63,704 nucleotides of DNA. It comes from Ferruginibacter sp. GTDB lineage: Bacteria; Bacteroidota; Bacteroidia; Chitinophagales; Chitinophagaceae. The DNA lies in assembly GCA_025362235.1 (NCBI GenBank), contig JANYGZ010000060.1:1-63704 (forward strand). The letters are read 5' to 3'. The notes under the pieces were generated by a model. The model did not search any database, was not told the DNA's origin, and was given only the letters and a program-made list of their open reading frames with translations. A program made the position numbers and the translations under genes. Positions 45,192 to 54,075 of this stretch are shown here, piece after piece (position 1 is the first letter of the stretch; each line of letters starts with the position of its first letter).

Positions 45192-45662
45192 ATGCGCACC
45201 TGTCTTTTCCCCGGTACATTTGATCCTGTAACACTTGGCCACATTGATATTATCAACAGGGCCATTCCCTTATTTGATAAAGTGGTTGTGGGTATTGGCC
45301 GCAATGTAAATAAAGTGCCGATGTTCAGCGAAGAGCAAAGGTTGCAATGGGTAATGGAAATTTATAAAGACCAGCCAAAGGTAAGCGCAGTACTGTATGA
45401 TGGATTAACGGTAAATTGCTGTAAACTTGTCGGTGCTAATTTTATACTAAGGGGCATCCGTTATGTAAACGATTTTGAATACGAAAAAGCTATTGCAGAT
45501 ATGAACCGGAGCCTGGAAGGGCATATTGAAACAGTCTTTCTTACCTGCCTGCCACAGTTTACTTCTGTTGCGTCTACGCTTGTACGTGATGTATATAAAA
45601 ATGGTGGCGATGTATCACAGTTTTTACCCGATGTGGTAAACCGTACCATTGTTAAAATATAA
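45192..45662 (+). CDS. coaD: Phosphopantetheine adenylyltransferase
   Basis: 156 residues, fourth step of coenzyme A synthesis (4'-phosphopantetheine + ATP to dephospho-CoA). Seen: the nucleotidyltransferase motif G-T-F-D-P-V-T-L-G-H (about residues 8-17), K-V-V-V-G-I-G, F-I-L-R-G-I-R-Y near 85, and the ISSTLVR-like SVASTLVRDV near 125-134. Start, length and motifs are ordinary. Same direction as pyrB and the thioesterase gene 26 bases downstream. Confidence 0.96.
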   Translation: MRTCLFPGTFDPVTLGHIDIINRAIPLFDKVVVGIGRNVNKVPMFSEEQRLQWVMEIYKDQPKVSAVLYDGLTVNCCKLVGANFILRGIRYVNDFEYEKAIADMNRSLEGHIETVFLTCLPQFTSVASTLVRDVYKNGGDVSQFLPDVVNRTIVKI

Positions 45663-45688
45663 TTTTTAACTATTTTAAAAATAAAAGT

Positions 45689-46120
45689 ATGGCTATCTGG
45701 TTTAATAAATCGCTGAAATTTGAAGAACTTAAAACGCTTGAATCTGATTCCATGAGCAAGCATCTTGGTATGGAATGGGCAGCATTAGGTGATAATTACC
45801 TGAAGATGAAAATGCCTGTAAATGAACGTACCAAGCAGCCGTATGGTTTATTGCATGGGGGCGCCAGTTGTGCATTGGCGGAAACTATCGGTAGTATGGC
45901 GTCTCACCTGGTAATAGACAATAATAAATTTATTTGTGTTGGCCTTGAGATTAATGCCAATCATGTCAGAAGCACACGGCAGGGCTATGTTACTGCTACT
46001 GTTACGCCTTTGCATTTAGGTGCCAATACACATGTTTGGGATATAAAAATTCATGATGAGGTTGAAAAGCTTATTTGTATAAGCAGATTAACCGTTGCTA
46101 TTTTAAACAAGGCATTTTAA
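45689..46120 (+). CDS. Hotdog-fold thioesterase, PaaI/YdiI-like
   Basis: 143 residues with the PaaI-type signature G-L-L-H-G-G-A-S-C-A-L-A-E-T (about residues 49-62; catalytic acid Glu61) and the long strand of the hotdog fold. Cytoplasmic; likely hydrolyses an aryl- or acyl-CoA thioester (YdiI acts on 1,4-dihydroxynaphthoyl-CoA in menaquinone synthesis), which could be meaningful in this menaquinone-using phylum; no menaquinone genes are next to it. It starts 26 bases after coaD. Confidence 0.88.
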   Translation: MAIWFNKSLKFEELKTLESDSMSKHLGMEWAALGDNYLKMKMPVNERTKQPYGLLHGGASCALAETIGSMASHLVIDNNKFICVGLEINANHVRSTRQGYVTATVTPLHLGANTHVWDIKIHDEVEKLICISRLTVAILNKAF

Positions 46121-46152
46121 ATTGCCGCTTCGTTAAGGCCTGTGATGGCTTT

Positions 46153-46791
46153 TTATTTTGATGAGGTTGATTGCAGAAAAACGTCCAGGATATCTTTTAT
46201 AGAAGGATAAGTATTACTCATTTGCTCCTCTATATTCCTTGCCTTTACCCATTGTATGCTGGCTATATTTTCCTCAGTTTGCGGTACAAGGTTTTGTTTA
46301 GCAGCGCAGGTAATATGATACCAGTGAACCGTTTTTAAAAAATGCTTGCCAAATGCATTATAAGTGTGGTAGGTTTCTCCAATCTTTGAATGTATGGTTA
46401 AATTAGTAGCCCCTGTTTCTTCTTCAACTTCCCTTATTGCACAGGTTTCCAGGTCTTCTCCATTTTCAATTTTGCCTTTTGGAAGGTCCCATTTATCCAG
46501 TCTGTAAATAAACAGCAATTCTTTTTTTTCATTTTCAACAATGCCACCAGCGGTTACTATTGGTGCAAAATGTTTAAAAAAAGCCTTCTTTAAATCTTTA
46601 AGATCGTCATGTAAAAAAACGCCCGCATGAAATTCGGTTTTGTTTATTTCATGCAGCAAAGATTTAATTGCCCGCCCCGAAAACTCATCCATAAATATAG
46701 CATCAGGATGCTGTAGTATTTCTTTTAATTCTTTACTAAGCTCATCGCATAAGTAAACCGGCTTATCATTAAAGTAAATTTTGATATACAT
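46153..46791 (-). CDS. Nudix hydrolase
   Basis: 212 residues. Seen: the Nudix box G-K-I-E-N-G-E-D-L-E-T-C-A-I-R-E-V-E-E-E-T-G (about residues 104-125) with the REVEEE metal helix intact, placed after an N-terminal domain of about 75 residues that is not typical of small Nudix proteins. Substrate unknown. It is convergent with the thioesterase gene and divergent from pyrE. Cytoplasmic. Confidence 0.88.
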   Translation of the reverse strand: MYIKIYFNDKPVYLCDELSKELKEILQHPDAIFMDEFSGRAIKSLLHEINKTEFHAGVFLHDDLKDLKKAFFKHFAPIVTAGGIVENEKKELLFIYRLDKWDLPKGKIENGEDLETCAIREVEEETGATNLTIHSKIGETYHTYNAFGKHFLKTVHWYHITCAAKQNLVPQTEENIASIQWVKARNIEEQMSNTYPSIKDILDVFLQSTSSK

Positions 46792-46881
46792 AATAAGTGT
46801 TAAGTGTATGCTTTAGACGAATGCTATTAAACACAAAAAAAATATTTTTTATTCCCCTTGCTGATTGGTTATGGCTTTGTT

Positions 46882-46889
46882 TTAATTTG
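46882..46889 (+). promoter_or_regulatory. -7 box of pyrE
   Basis: TTAATTTG, one mismatch to TAnnTTTG, followed by CAGC and then the ATG at 46894. A TTG about 20 bases upstream could serve as the -33 element. A leaderless message is implied. Confidence 0.4.
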
Positions 46890-46893
46890 CAGC

Positions 46894-47529
46894 ATGACAA
46901 ATGAAAAAGCGGTAGCCGAAAAGCTATTACAAATTAATGCAATTAAATTGAGTCCGCAACAACCCTTTACCTGGGCAAGCGGATGGAAGAGCCCTATTTA
47001 CTGCGATAACAGAAAAGTTTTATCCTTTCCTTTTATCAGGGATTTTATTAAAAGTGAAATGTGTAATGTGGTTTTTGAGCAGTTTTCGCAGGCGGATATT
47101 TTAGCAGGAGTGGCCACAGCAGGTATTCCCTGGGGGGCAATGGTAGCCGATCAGTTAAAATTACCTTTTATCTATGTTCGTCCTAAACCCAAGGAGCATG
47201 GGCTGGGTAACCAGATTGAAGGTTTTTATGAAAAGGGCAAAAAAGTAGTATTGATAGAAGACCTTATTTCAACGGGTAAAAGCAGCCTGGAAGTGGTAGA
47301 GGTACTTCGTAAAGCAAAAGTAGAAGTAGTGGGCATGGTAAGCATTTTTACTTATGGTTTTGATGTGGCAACCAAGGCTTTTGCCAGTGCAGGCGTGGAT
47401 TATACATCATTAACCAATTATGCAACACTGATTGAACTGGCAGTTGAAAAAGGTATTGTAACCGCCGGTCAACAAAACACTTTGTTAAACTGGCGGCTGG
47501 ACCCCGCTAATTGGAAAGCAAATGAATAA
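46894..47529 (+). CDS. pyrE: Orotate phosphoribosyltransferase
   Basis: Start at ATG 46894 (12 codons before are unsuited to the family), 211 residues. It converts orotate and PRPP to OMP. Seen: the F-T-W-A-S-G-W-K-S-P-I-Y-C-D-N-R-K substrate region near residue 26, I-Y-V-R-P-K-P-K-E-H-G near 91, and the PRPP-binding loop VVLIEDLISTGKSS near 120. Length is normal. The stop overlaps the first ATG of the HMA gene. It is 2.8 kb from pyrR-pyrB; other pyr genes are not in this window. Confidence 0.94.
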   Translation: MTNEKAVAEKLLQINAIKLSPQQPFTWASGWKSPIYCDNRKVLSFPFIRDFIKSEMCNVVFEQFSQADILAGVATAGIPWGAMVADQLKLPFIYVRPKPKEHGLGNQIEGFYEKGKKVVLIEDLISTGKSSLEVVEVLRKAKVEVVGMVSIFTYGFDVATKAFASAGVDYTSLTNYATLIELAVEKGIVTAGQQNTLLNWRLDPANWKANE

Positions 47530-47551
47530 CTTTATAAAAAAATTATTAGCT

Positions 47552-47923
47552 ATGAAATCAATAAAACTCACTTTATTTTCGGTGATAGCACTTGTAACAA
47601 TAAGCTTTGCGCAACAAAAAGCATCAGAAAAAGTAGTTATAAAAACACCCACTGTTCAATGTCAGGAGTGCAAAGAAAAAATAGAGAGCTATTTAAAAAG
47701 AGAACCCGGTGTATCGTATGTGAATGTTGATTATAAAAAGAAAACAACTACTATTACTTTTTTAACAGACAGAAATAATATTGAGCAATTAAAAACCGCC
47801 ATAGCAAATGCGGGCTACGACGCAGACGATGTAACAGCAGATGAAGAGGCCTATAAAAAATTACCCAAATGCTGTAAAAAATCTGAAGGGACAATCAATA
47901 CCAAAAGTTCAGAACCAAAATAA
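47552..47923 (+). CDS. Exported heavy-metal-associated (HMA) domain protein
   Basis: Start at ATG 47552 (signal peptide MKSIKLTLFSVIALVTISFA, then QQ); a start at 47522 overlapping the pyrE stop is possible but gives a poorer signal. 123 residues. Seen: the metal motif C-x-x-C (VQCQEC) in the ferredoxin-like fold (betalpha-beta), then K-C-C-K-K near the C-terminus, an added Cys pair. It would carry copper or a similar ion in the periplasm; no pump is next to it, although the Czc-type pump is elsewhere. Transcribed with pyrE. Confidence 0.82.
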   Translation: MKSIKLTLFSVIALVTISFAQQKASEKVVIKTPTVQCQECKEKIESYLKREPGVSYVNVDYKKKTTTITFLTDRNNIEQLKTAIANAGYDADDVTADEEAYKKLPKCCKKSEGTINTKSSEPK

Positions 47924-47948
47924 AGAATTCAGCAATAGTCAGAGTTAT

Positions 47949-48046
47949 TTCACACTAAGCCCGCAACGAAAGCAAAGTACACAAAGCAATACATTGTTGT
48001 ATTTCTTCTTTGTAAACTTTGCATTCTTCGTTCCCTTTGTGTGAAG
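47949..48046. repeat. 98-bp long imperfect hairpin
   Basis: Arms 47949-47986 and 48008-48046 match with a few mismatches (both carry TTCACAC...ACAAAG), with a small inner stem AATACA/TGTATT round the loop. It may serve as a two-way terminator between the converging HMA and LEA genes or be a dispersed repeat. No coding frame. Confidence 0.55.
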
Positions 48047-48053
48047 TCGTATT

Positions 48054-48515
48054 TTAAAAAAAAGAAAACTGTTGCTTTCCTTCGTAATTAACGGGAAAGG
48101 TTTTAAAAACATTTAGTTTACCAACCCTTACCGTTCCGGTTAATTTTACCAATACCTCGTTGCTTAAAAAAGTGGTTAACCCATTCTTTAGCAGATTCTT
48201 CATATCGACATCAATCTTTATTGGTATCGAAAATTCTTCTCTTTTTGGGATATTAACCTGGTATTCCTGCGAAGTCTTTCCCAGGTAATTATTATTGATA
48301 AATACATCAAGATCTGTATTGGTTAACTGCATACCAAAATTATTGGGGTTATAATACACAAGATCCATTTTTAGTGTAGTAGCCGAAACTCCCAGTTTTT
48401 CAACGGTAAGATTTTTAAAATCGCGGTATTCCAAATCTTTAGGTGTGCTACAGCTGTACAGCAAATTTGCCAGCAAAAAAATAAAGAGCAGGGCAGAGGT
48501 AATTTTAAAATGCAT
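48054..48515 (-). CDS. LEA type 2 (WHy-domain) lipoprotein
   Basis: 153 residues: lipoprotein signal with Cys22 (LLANLLYSCST), then a WHy/LEA14-like domain: SATTLKMDLVYYNPNNFGMQ, DLDVFINNNYLGKT, F-S-I-P-I-K-I-D-V, and a final strand V-R-V-G-K-L-N-V-F-K. Probably periplasmic or outer-membrane attached. Role unknown. Alone, converging with the HMA gene. Confidence 0.85.
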   Translation of the reverse strand: MHFKITSALLFIFLLANLLYSCSTPKDLEYRDFKNLTVEKLGVSATTLKMDLVYYNPNNFGMQLTNTDLDVFINNNYLGKTSQEYQVNIPKREEFSIPIKIDVDMKNLLKNGLTTFLSNEVLVKLTGTVRVGKLNVFKTFPVNYEGKQQFSFF

Positions 48516-48628
48516 AAAAATTTTTATGGTTAAATTTTGGACAATATATGCTCGGAACGGAACAAAGTAAAATTAAAAACCTTAAAAGCAAGGTTAAACA
48601 ATTGCCAATAATATAAAAGTCACAGCAT

Positions 48629-49660
48629 CTATAATGAACTTCTAAGTGTCAGCGTAAAAGGTACTTCAACATGTTTTCTTTCGTTATTCAAAATCATCTG
48701 TGCGGCCATTTTCCCCATTTTTTTAAAATCAGTGGAAATAGTGGTGATACCATTTAAAATAAATTGTTTCCATGGGGTTTCATTATACGAAATAATGCCT
48801 ACGTCTTTTCCAACCTCCAGCCGGGTATTTTTAATTTTTCCTAATAATACCACCAGGTCGTCTTCCATAAGGTTGATATATACATCTCCTTCTTTTATGG
48901 TTTCGTCAGCAATATTATTTACCAATTTATAATCAAAGGCATACTCTTTACAAAAAGAATAAAACCCTTTTAATATCTCATCAGGAAAATAATTATTGGC
49001 AGGAAAAACAATCTTCAGTGTGTGGTACTTTTGTAATTGTGGGAGGGTTTCTTTTAACGCATTAAAAATATCGGTTTCAAAATTTTCATACACAGCAGCA
49101 TATTCTCTCTTTATGCCAGCAATCAGTTTATCCAGTAAAATCAACTGCCCGCCTGAAATTTCATTGATGATATCATTGGCATTGTCGCCACCTTCCAGGA
49201 AATGGGGGATAATTACATAATGCGTATAATCACCTTTCCTGTTTTGCAGCAATTTTTTAAAAAGGATAAAATCATTGTTGTAGATATAGAAATCAATCGC
49301 CGCTTTTTCACCCAGTACATTAACGAATGAATCATAAATTATTTTTTTATGGGCACTGAGTTTATTAAAAATAAGAAACACTTTAATGTTTTGCCTGAAG
49401 TCGGTTTTTGCAATAAAATAACCCTTTCCGGGTACCGAGCCGATGACACCCAATGATTTTAAATGCCGGTATGCTTTTTCTATTGTATCCCTTGAAACCT
49501 CCAGCTCATAGCTCATTTCATTGATAGAGGGAAGTAAATAGTCCTTTTCTAATTTTCCATGTTCAATTGCCTGCAATACACAATTGGTTAACTGTATATA
49601 TTTTGATGTAATAGATTGTTCATCAATTTTTATGATGCGGTATATATTTTCAGAAGCCAT
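48629..49660 (-). CDS. GntR-type regulator with sugar-binding domain, probable rhamnose regulator
   Basis: 343 residues: GntR winged helix (about 10-80; KDYLLPSINEMSYELEVSRD, TIEKAYRHLKSLGVIGSVPGKG) followed by a periplasmic-binding-protein-like effector domain of the LacI kind (about 90-340; F-L-I-F-N-K-L-S-A-H-K and later GIISYNETPWKQFILNGITT). It is divergent from the dehydratase gene, on the edge of the rhamnose locus, so it should control that locus. Bacteroidota have GntR-type rhamnose regulators. No exact operator was found in 49661-50167. Effector: rhamnose, rhamnulose or a phosphate of it; unproven. Confidence 0.82.
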   Translation of the reverse strand: MASENIYRIIKIDEQSITSKYIQLTNCVLQAIEHGKLEKDYLLPSINEMSYELEVSRDTIEKAYRHLKSLGVIGSVPGKGYFIAKTDFRQNIKVFLIFNKLSAHKKIIYDSFVNVLGEKAAIDFYIYNNDFILFKKLLQNRKGDYTHYVIIPHFLEGGDNANDIINEISGGQLILLDKLIAGIKREYAAVYENFETDIFNALKETLPQLQKYHTLKIVFPANNYFPDEILKGFYSFCKEYAFDYKLVNNIADETIKEGDVYINLMEDDLVVLLGKIKNTRLEVGKDVGIISYNETPWKQFILNGITTISTDFKKMGKMAAQMILNNERKHVEVPFTLTLRSSL

Positions 49661-49806
49661 CGTTTAGGTATGATGCCATAAATGTAGTTATTTTTTATTG
49701 TGCTGCGATGGAGCTGGATAGCGAAAAGCCGATTTTCTTTAATCGTATTTTTTTTCTGTTAGCAGTTATTGCTATGTGTGGAGTTGTACGACTGTATATT
49801 TTATAA

Positions 49807-50082
49807 GAAAATGCCCTGAGATATTTCGGCAGTAATGGTGATCTAAATATGCTGGTTGGTGAATATCCTGAAATAGAACTGGACCCCAAAAAGGCCAATG
49901 AATTCGAAAGTAGCGCCGTTGGGGTTCAAATTGCTTTTATGCATAAAGATGGGGTGGTTACACAGGCTAAAACCTAGCCGCTTTACAAGACATATACAAA
50001 TCATGCTGGTCATATTCAGTTTGTTCAGCAGCATTTGTTAAACGAAGTAGAAGGCTTTCTTGAATTGGATTTTGAGCTTTAA
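49807..50082 (+). pseudogene. Coding-like fragment with an internal stop
   Basis: From GAA at 49807 the frame reads GSNGDLNMLVGEYPEIELDP, then K-K-A-N-E-F-E-S-S-A-V-G-V-Q, TAG at 49975-49977, then PLYKTYTNHAGHIQFVQQHL, LNEVEGFLELDFEL and TAA at 50080-50082. No start codon before the fragment (a TAA lies at 49804-49806). Codon content looks real. The first half has the look of a serine-hydrolase-type C-terminal tail; family not established. It lies in the regulator/dehydratase gap, so no promoter is easily placed here. Confidence 0.25.
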
Positions 50083-50167
50083 TGGTAAAGAAATAAAAAA
50101 AATACATTAATATCGCTAAAGGGTTGCTTAGTAAAAACAACCATTTTTCAGTAATAAATTATACAAG

Positions 50168-51883
50168 GTGCAGGAACAAAAATTAAGAAGCCGCAATTGG
50201 TTTGGCCGCAAAGGCAGGGATGGTTTTATCTATCGTGCATGGATGAAGAACCAGGGTATTCCTCCGGATATGTTCGAAGGCAAACCGGTAATTGGCATTT
50301 GCAATACATGGAGTGAGTTAACGCCTTGCAATGCACATTTCCGTGACCTTGCTGAGGCGGTAAAAAAAGGCGTACTTGAAGCAGGTGGTTTTCCGGTTGA
50401 ATTTCCTGTAATGTCATTAGGTGAAACGTTGATCAAGCCAACAGCAATGCTGTACAGAAATTTGGTGAGTATGGATGTGGAAGAATCAATACGTGCCAAT
50501 CCAATAGATGGTGTTGTACTGCTTTGTGGCTGCGATAAAACAACACCATCCCTGGTAATGGGTGCTTGCAGTGTAAATATTCCGACATTGGTTATTTCAG
50601 GAGGCCCCATGTTGAAGGGGCATTGGAAAGGTAAAGATATTGGCACATCTGATGTGTGGCGTTTTGATGTGGCGCATAAACTGGGGCAAATATCAGCAGC
50701 AGAATTTGTAGAAGCAGAAGCCTGTATGGCCCGTACACAGGGGCATTGCGCAGTAATGGGTACAGCTTCTGCCATGGCAGCAATGGTTGAAGCATTGGGC
50801 CTTTCATTGCCCAACAATGCATCTATACCTGCTGCTGATGCAAGACGAAAAGTATTGTCGCAACTTTCCGGAAGGCGTATTGTAGAAATGGTAAAAGAAG
50901 AACTAACCTTATCAAAAATACTCACACGTGATTCATTTGAAAATGCCATTATGGTAAACGCTGCCATTGGCGGTTCTACCAATTTTGTAATTCATTTATT
51001 AGCGATAGCAGGCAGGATAGGCGTTGAATTAAACATAGATGATTTTGATAAATACTCTCAAAATATTCCACTGCTTGCTAACATACAGCCATCTGGTGAA
51101 AACTATATGGAAGACCTGTATTATTCAGGAGGCCTCCCTGCAGTGATAAAAGAAATGAAAGCCATTATTCACAATGATGCAATAACGGTTAACGGCAAAA
51201 CAATGGGTGAAAACTGTGCGGCTGCTGAAGTATATGACCGCAAAATTATCAGCACCATGGAGCAACCCTTTAAACCCGAATCTGGTATAGTTGTAGTGAA
51301 AGGAAACCTTGCGCCAAATGGCGCAGTAATAAAACCTTCGGCTGCAAGCGCTGCGTTGCTGAAACATACTGGCAAGGCGGTAGTTTTTGAAAATATAGAA
51401 GACTATCATGCACGTATAGATAATCCTGAATTAGACATAGATGCAAACAGTATTATGGTACTGAAAAATGTTGGGCCAAAAGGGTATCCCGGCATGGCTG
51501 AAGTGGGTAATATGGCTTTGCCTAAAAAATTATTAGAACAGGGTGTTACAGATATGGTACGGATTTCAGATGGCAGGATGAGCGGCACCGGCTTTGGAAC
51601 AGTTGTATTGCATGTATCGCCAGAAGCCGCTATTGGCGGCACTTTGGCGCTGGTACAAAATGGAGATATCATCACCCTTGATGCACATAACAGAACATTG
51701 CATTTGGAAGTTTCGGATGAAGTGCTTGCTGTGCGAAAGGCTGCATGGAAGCAAACTGAAAAGATGCATCCACGGGGCTATGTGCATTTGTATCAAACGC
51801 ATGTAGAACAGGCGCATCTTGGAGCCGATATGGATTTTTTAAAAGGTGGTTCGGGTAGTGAAGTTGCAAGGGATTCGCATTAA
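50168..51883 (+). CDS. Sugar acid dehydratase, IlvD/Edd family
   Basis: 571-residue [2Fe-2S] dehydratase of the pentonate/aldonate branch. It would remove water from an aldonate to give a 2-keto-3-deoxy acid. Seen: M-K-N-Q-G-I-P opening, C45 (GICNTWSELTPCNAHFR), C122 (LLCGCDKTTPS), C194 (TQGHCAVMG), which fit the three ligands of the cluster; the C-terminal I-S-D-G-R-M-S-G-T-G-F-G motif. Like L-arabonate dehydratases. Start: GTG at 50168. In this locus L-rhamnonate or L-fuconate would be logical substrates. Followed by the SDR and lactonase genes: a likely oxidative sugar module. Confidence 0.85.
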   Translation: MQEQKLRSRNWFGRKGRDGFIYRAWMKNQGIPPDMFEGKPVIGICNTWSELTPCNAHFRDLAEAVKKGVLEAGGFPVEFPVMSLGETLIKPTAMLYRNLVSMDVEESIRANPIDGVVLLCGCDKTTPSLVMGACSVNIPTLVISGGPMLKGHWKGKDIGTSDVWRFDVAHKLGQISAAEFVEAEACMARTQGHCAVMGTASAMAAMVEALGLSLPNNASIPAADARRKVLSQLSGRRIVEMVKEELTLSKILTRDSFENAIMVNAAIGGSTNFVIHLLAIAGRIGVELNIDDFDKYSQNIPLLANIQPSGENYMEDLYYSGGLPAVIKEMKAIIHNDAITVNGKTMGENCAAAEVYDRKIISTMEQPFKPESGIVVVKGNLAPNGAVIKPSAASAALLKHTGKAVVFENIEDYHARIDNPELDIDANSIMVLKNVGPKGYPGMAEVGNMALPKKLLEQGVTDMVRISDGRMSGTGFGTVVLHVSPEAAIGGTLALVQNGDIITLDAHNRTLHLEVSDEVLAVRKAAWKQTEKMHPRGYVHLYQTHVEQAHLGADMDFLKGGSGSEVARDSH

Positions 51884-51896
51884 GAGGGTGAATGGT

Positions 51897-52073
51897 GAAT
51901 AGTAAATGGCTAATGGTGAATTTTTTGAACCGGGCATTTGTAATATATGGCATTGCCTGTTTCGTCGTCACTTACCCCGAGTTGGGTTCTGTGTGCTGCA
52001 TCGGGGCACACTTCGCGTTCGGAAATTTTATCAGCAGTGCGAAGTATCCGCGATTCACCATTGACTATTCACG
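51897..52073. repeat. Inverted heptad arrays between dehydratase and SDR genes
   Basis: Left array: five 7-base units (GGTGAAT, GGTGAAT, AGTAAAT, GGCTAAT, GGTGAAT) at 51897-51931. Right array, inverted: ATTCACC, ATTGACT, ATTCACG at 52053-52073. The 120-base core has an inner inverted pair CTTCGC/GCGAAG and no gene. Same design as the pairs near 45.1 kb and 60.2-60.8 kb. Confidence 0.65.
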
Positions 52074-52105
52074 AAAAGATTGCTTAACTAAAATAATAAT
52101 TATAC

Positions 52106-52873
52106 ATGTCTGCAAAATTATTCCACGGAAAGGTTGCCATTGTTACCGGCGCAGGGCAGGGCATAGGTTTTGAAATATGCAGACAGCTTGCATTACAGGG
52201 TGCATCTATCTTATTGAACGATATTGATGAAGCATTAACTACCGAAGCTGTTGCTAAAATAAAACAGGAAGCTGGTAATTGTATTGGTCTGCATGGAGAT
52301 GCAGGCGATATTGTTTTTATTCAGCAAATGGTGGATAAAGCAGTGGATGCATTTGGTAAACTTGATATTATTATTGCAAATGCCGGCATTACACTCTTTG
52401 CAGATTTTTTTGAATATACACCTGAATCATTTTATAAAGTAATGCATTTGAATTTGGGGGGCAGTTTCTTTTTGGCGCAGACTGCTTCTAAACAAATGAA
52501 GGAGCAACAAACCGGTGGCAGTATTTTATTTATGAGTTCTGTAGTGGGCCACCAGGCGCATAAAAACTTAGCTGCTTATGCCATCACCAAAGCAGGATTG
52601 GAAATGCTGGCTAAGAACCTTGTGATTGAATTATCTCCTTATAATATTACGGTAAACGCCATTGCACCCGGAGCAACACTTACAGAGCGAACATTGGATG
52701 ATAAAGACTATGAAAAAACATGGAGCCGTATTACACCCATCGGCAGGCCAGCCACTACATTCGATATTGCTAATGCTGCATTGTTTATGGTGTCACCGAA
52801 TGCAAAAAATATTACCGGGCAAAGTTTGGTGATAGATGGAGGTTGGACCAGTATCAGCCCTTCTCCCTATTAA
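52106..52873 (+). CDS. Short-chain dehydrogenase/reductase, probable sugar or keto-acid dehydrogenase
   Basis: 255 residues. Seen: NAD(P)-binding T-G-A-G-Q-G-I-G (about residues 14-21), N-A-G-I near 92, catalytic Ser in M-S-S-V-V and Y-x-x-x-K in YAITKAG (about 157-161), and C-terminal G-Q-S-L-V-I-D-G-G-W. Asp at the end of strand 2 (LLNDID) favours NAD. It may be the sugar 1-dehydrogenase (rhamnose to rhamnonolactone), or a 2-keto-3-deoxy acid 4-dehydrogenase. Context: between dehydratase and lactonase. Overlaps the lactonase frame end-to-start only if the far upstream start is used. Confidence 0.85.
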   Translation: MSAKLFHGKVAIVTGAGQGIGFEICRQLALQGASILLNDIDEALTTEAVAKIKQEAGNCIGLHGDAGDIVFIQQMVDKAVDAFGKLDIIIANAGITLFADFFEYTPESFYKVMHLNLGGSFFLAQTASKQMKEQQTGGSILFMSSVVGHQAHKNLAAYAITKAGLEMLAKNLVIELSPYNITVNAIAPGATLTERTLDDKDYEKTWSRITPIGRPATTFDIANAALFMVSPNAKNITGQSLVIDGGWTSISPSPY

Positions 52874-52926
52874 ATGTTTTTAAAAAAAGAATATTTCTCC
52901 CTGGAAATAAGGTAAAAATTATTAAC

Positions 52927-53823
52927 GTGTTGGAAAGAACAATTGATTTACAAATGGATACTGTCGTTGAACATAAATGTTTATTGGGTGAGGGCCCTGT
53001 TTGGGACGCCCAAAGGAATATGATTTACTGGGTTGATATTTTGAATGGGGAAATTCATGAATTTTCGCCGGAAAAAAAAACGCATAAAACCATTCCAGTT
53101 CATCAGATGATTGGTGCTGTAGCGATTTGTACCAATGGAAATTTTATTGCCGCCTTGCAAAACGGATTTGCTTTTATTGACAGGATAAGCGGCAAAATAA
53201 AAATAATTGAAGACCCTGAATCGCATTTAACAGGTAATCGTTTTAACGATGGGAAATGTGACCCGGTCGGAAGATTTTGGGCAGGCACAATGCCGCTGAA
53301 AGACGAACCAAATATGGGTAATGTGTATTCAATAAAAAATGATTTAAAGCCAGCAAAAAAAATTGAAGGCGTTAGCATTTCAAACGGCATGGCATGGAGC
53401 TTAGACCATCAAACATTTTATTATATTGATACACCTACACTTGAAATAACGTCATACGATTATGAAAAAAATACCGGGCATATCAGCAACAAAAGAGTAG
53501 TTATAAAAATTGCGGAAGAAGATGGCTACCCCGATGGAATGACGATTGATAGTGAAGGAATGCTTTGGGTTGCGCATTGGGATGGATGGCAGGTTACAAG
53601 ATGGAACCCCGGCAGTGGAGAAAAATTGTACAGTATAAAATTGCCTGTATCAAGAGTTACTTCCTGCACATTTGGCGGCGAAGGATTGAATGACTTATAC
53701 ATTACATCAGCAAAGATTGGGCTTACTGAAGATGAATTAAAAGAGCAGCCTTTGGCAGGCTCTCTTTTTGTAGTACACAATTGCGGATTTAAAGGAATGC
53801 CTGCATTTGAATTTGAAGTTTAA
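52927..53823 (+). CDS. SMP-30/gluconolactonase family sugar lactonase
   Basis: About 298 residues from GTG 52927 (the frame is open from 52843; a TTG at 52930 or ATG at 52954 are alternatives, and the family normally begins with M-E-R-T-like sequence, as here LERTIDL). Beta-propeller with divalent ligand residues: E in L-G-E-G-P-V-W, N in F-N-D-G-K-C-D, N in S-N-G-M-A-W, D in Y-P-D-G-M-T. It would open an aldonolactone made by the dehydrogenase. Starts 53 bases after the SDR gene. The sugar is not readable. Confidence 0.85.
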   Translation: MLERTIDLQMDTVVEHKCLLGEGPVWDAQRNMIYWVDILNGEIHEFSPEKKTHKTIPVHQMIGAVAICTNGNFIAALQNGFAFIDRISGKIKIIEDPESHLTGNRFNDGKCDPVGRFWAGTMPLKDEPNMGNVYSIKNDLKPAKKIEGVSISNGMAWSLDHQTFYYIDTPTLEITSYDYEKNTGHISNKRVVIKIAEEDGYPDGMTIDSEGMLWVAHWDGWQVTRWNPGSGEKLYSIKLPVSRVTSCTFGGEGLNDLYITSAKIGLTEDELKEQPLAGSLFVVHNCGFKGMPAFEFEV

Positions 53824-54028
53824 TTAAAAGATAATAGTGTTAAAACTCAGAAGTAGTGACATAATGAAATTTGCAGTTGTTTGTTTAATGAGATTTTAAA
53901 AAAAGAGCCTAAGAAAATTGAAACGTAAGGGTTGTATTTAAAGCTCAAAAGATAACAAAGCGTACAAGATTGCGATGCATGATAGTTCATAGAAATTAAT
54001 CTGCCGTGCCTGAAAAAAATGAAGAAGG

Positions 54029-54055
54029 CTTCCGAATTTTTTAAGACTTCGGAAG
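54029..54055. repeat. Short hairpin with CTTCCGAA arms
   Basis: CTTCCGAA (54029-54036) and TTCGGAAG (54048-54055), an 8-bp stem with an 11-base loop, located just before the oxidase stub. The rest of 53824-54075 has no gene I can support. Confidence 0.45.
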
Positions 54056-54075
54056 TCTGTATTTCCACAACATTT

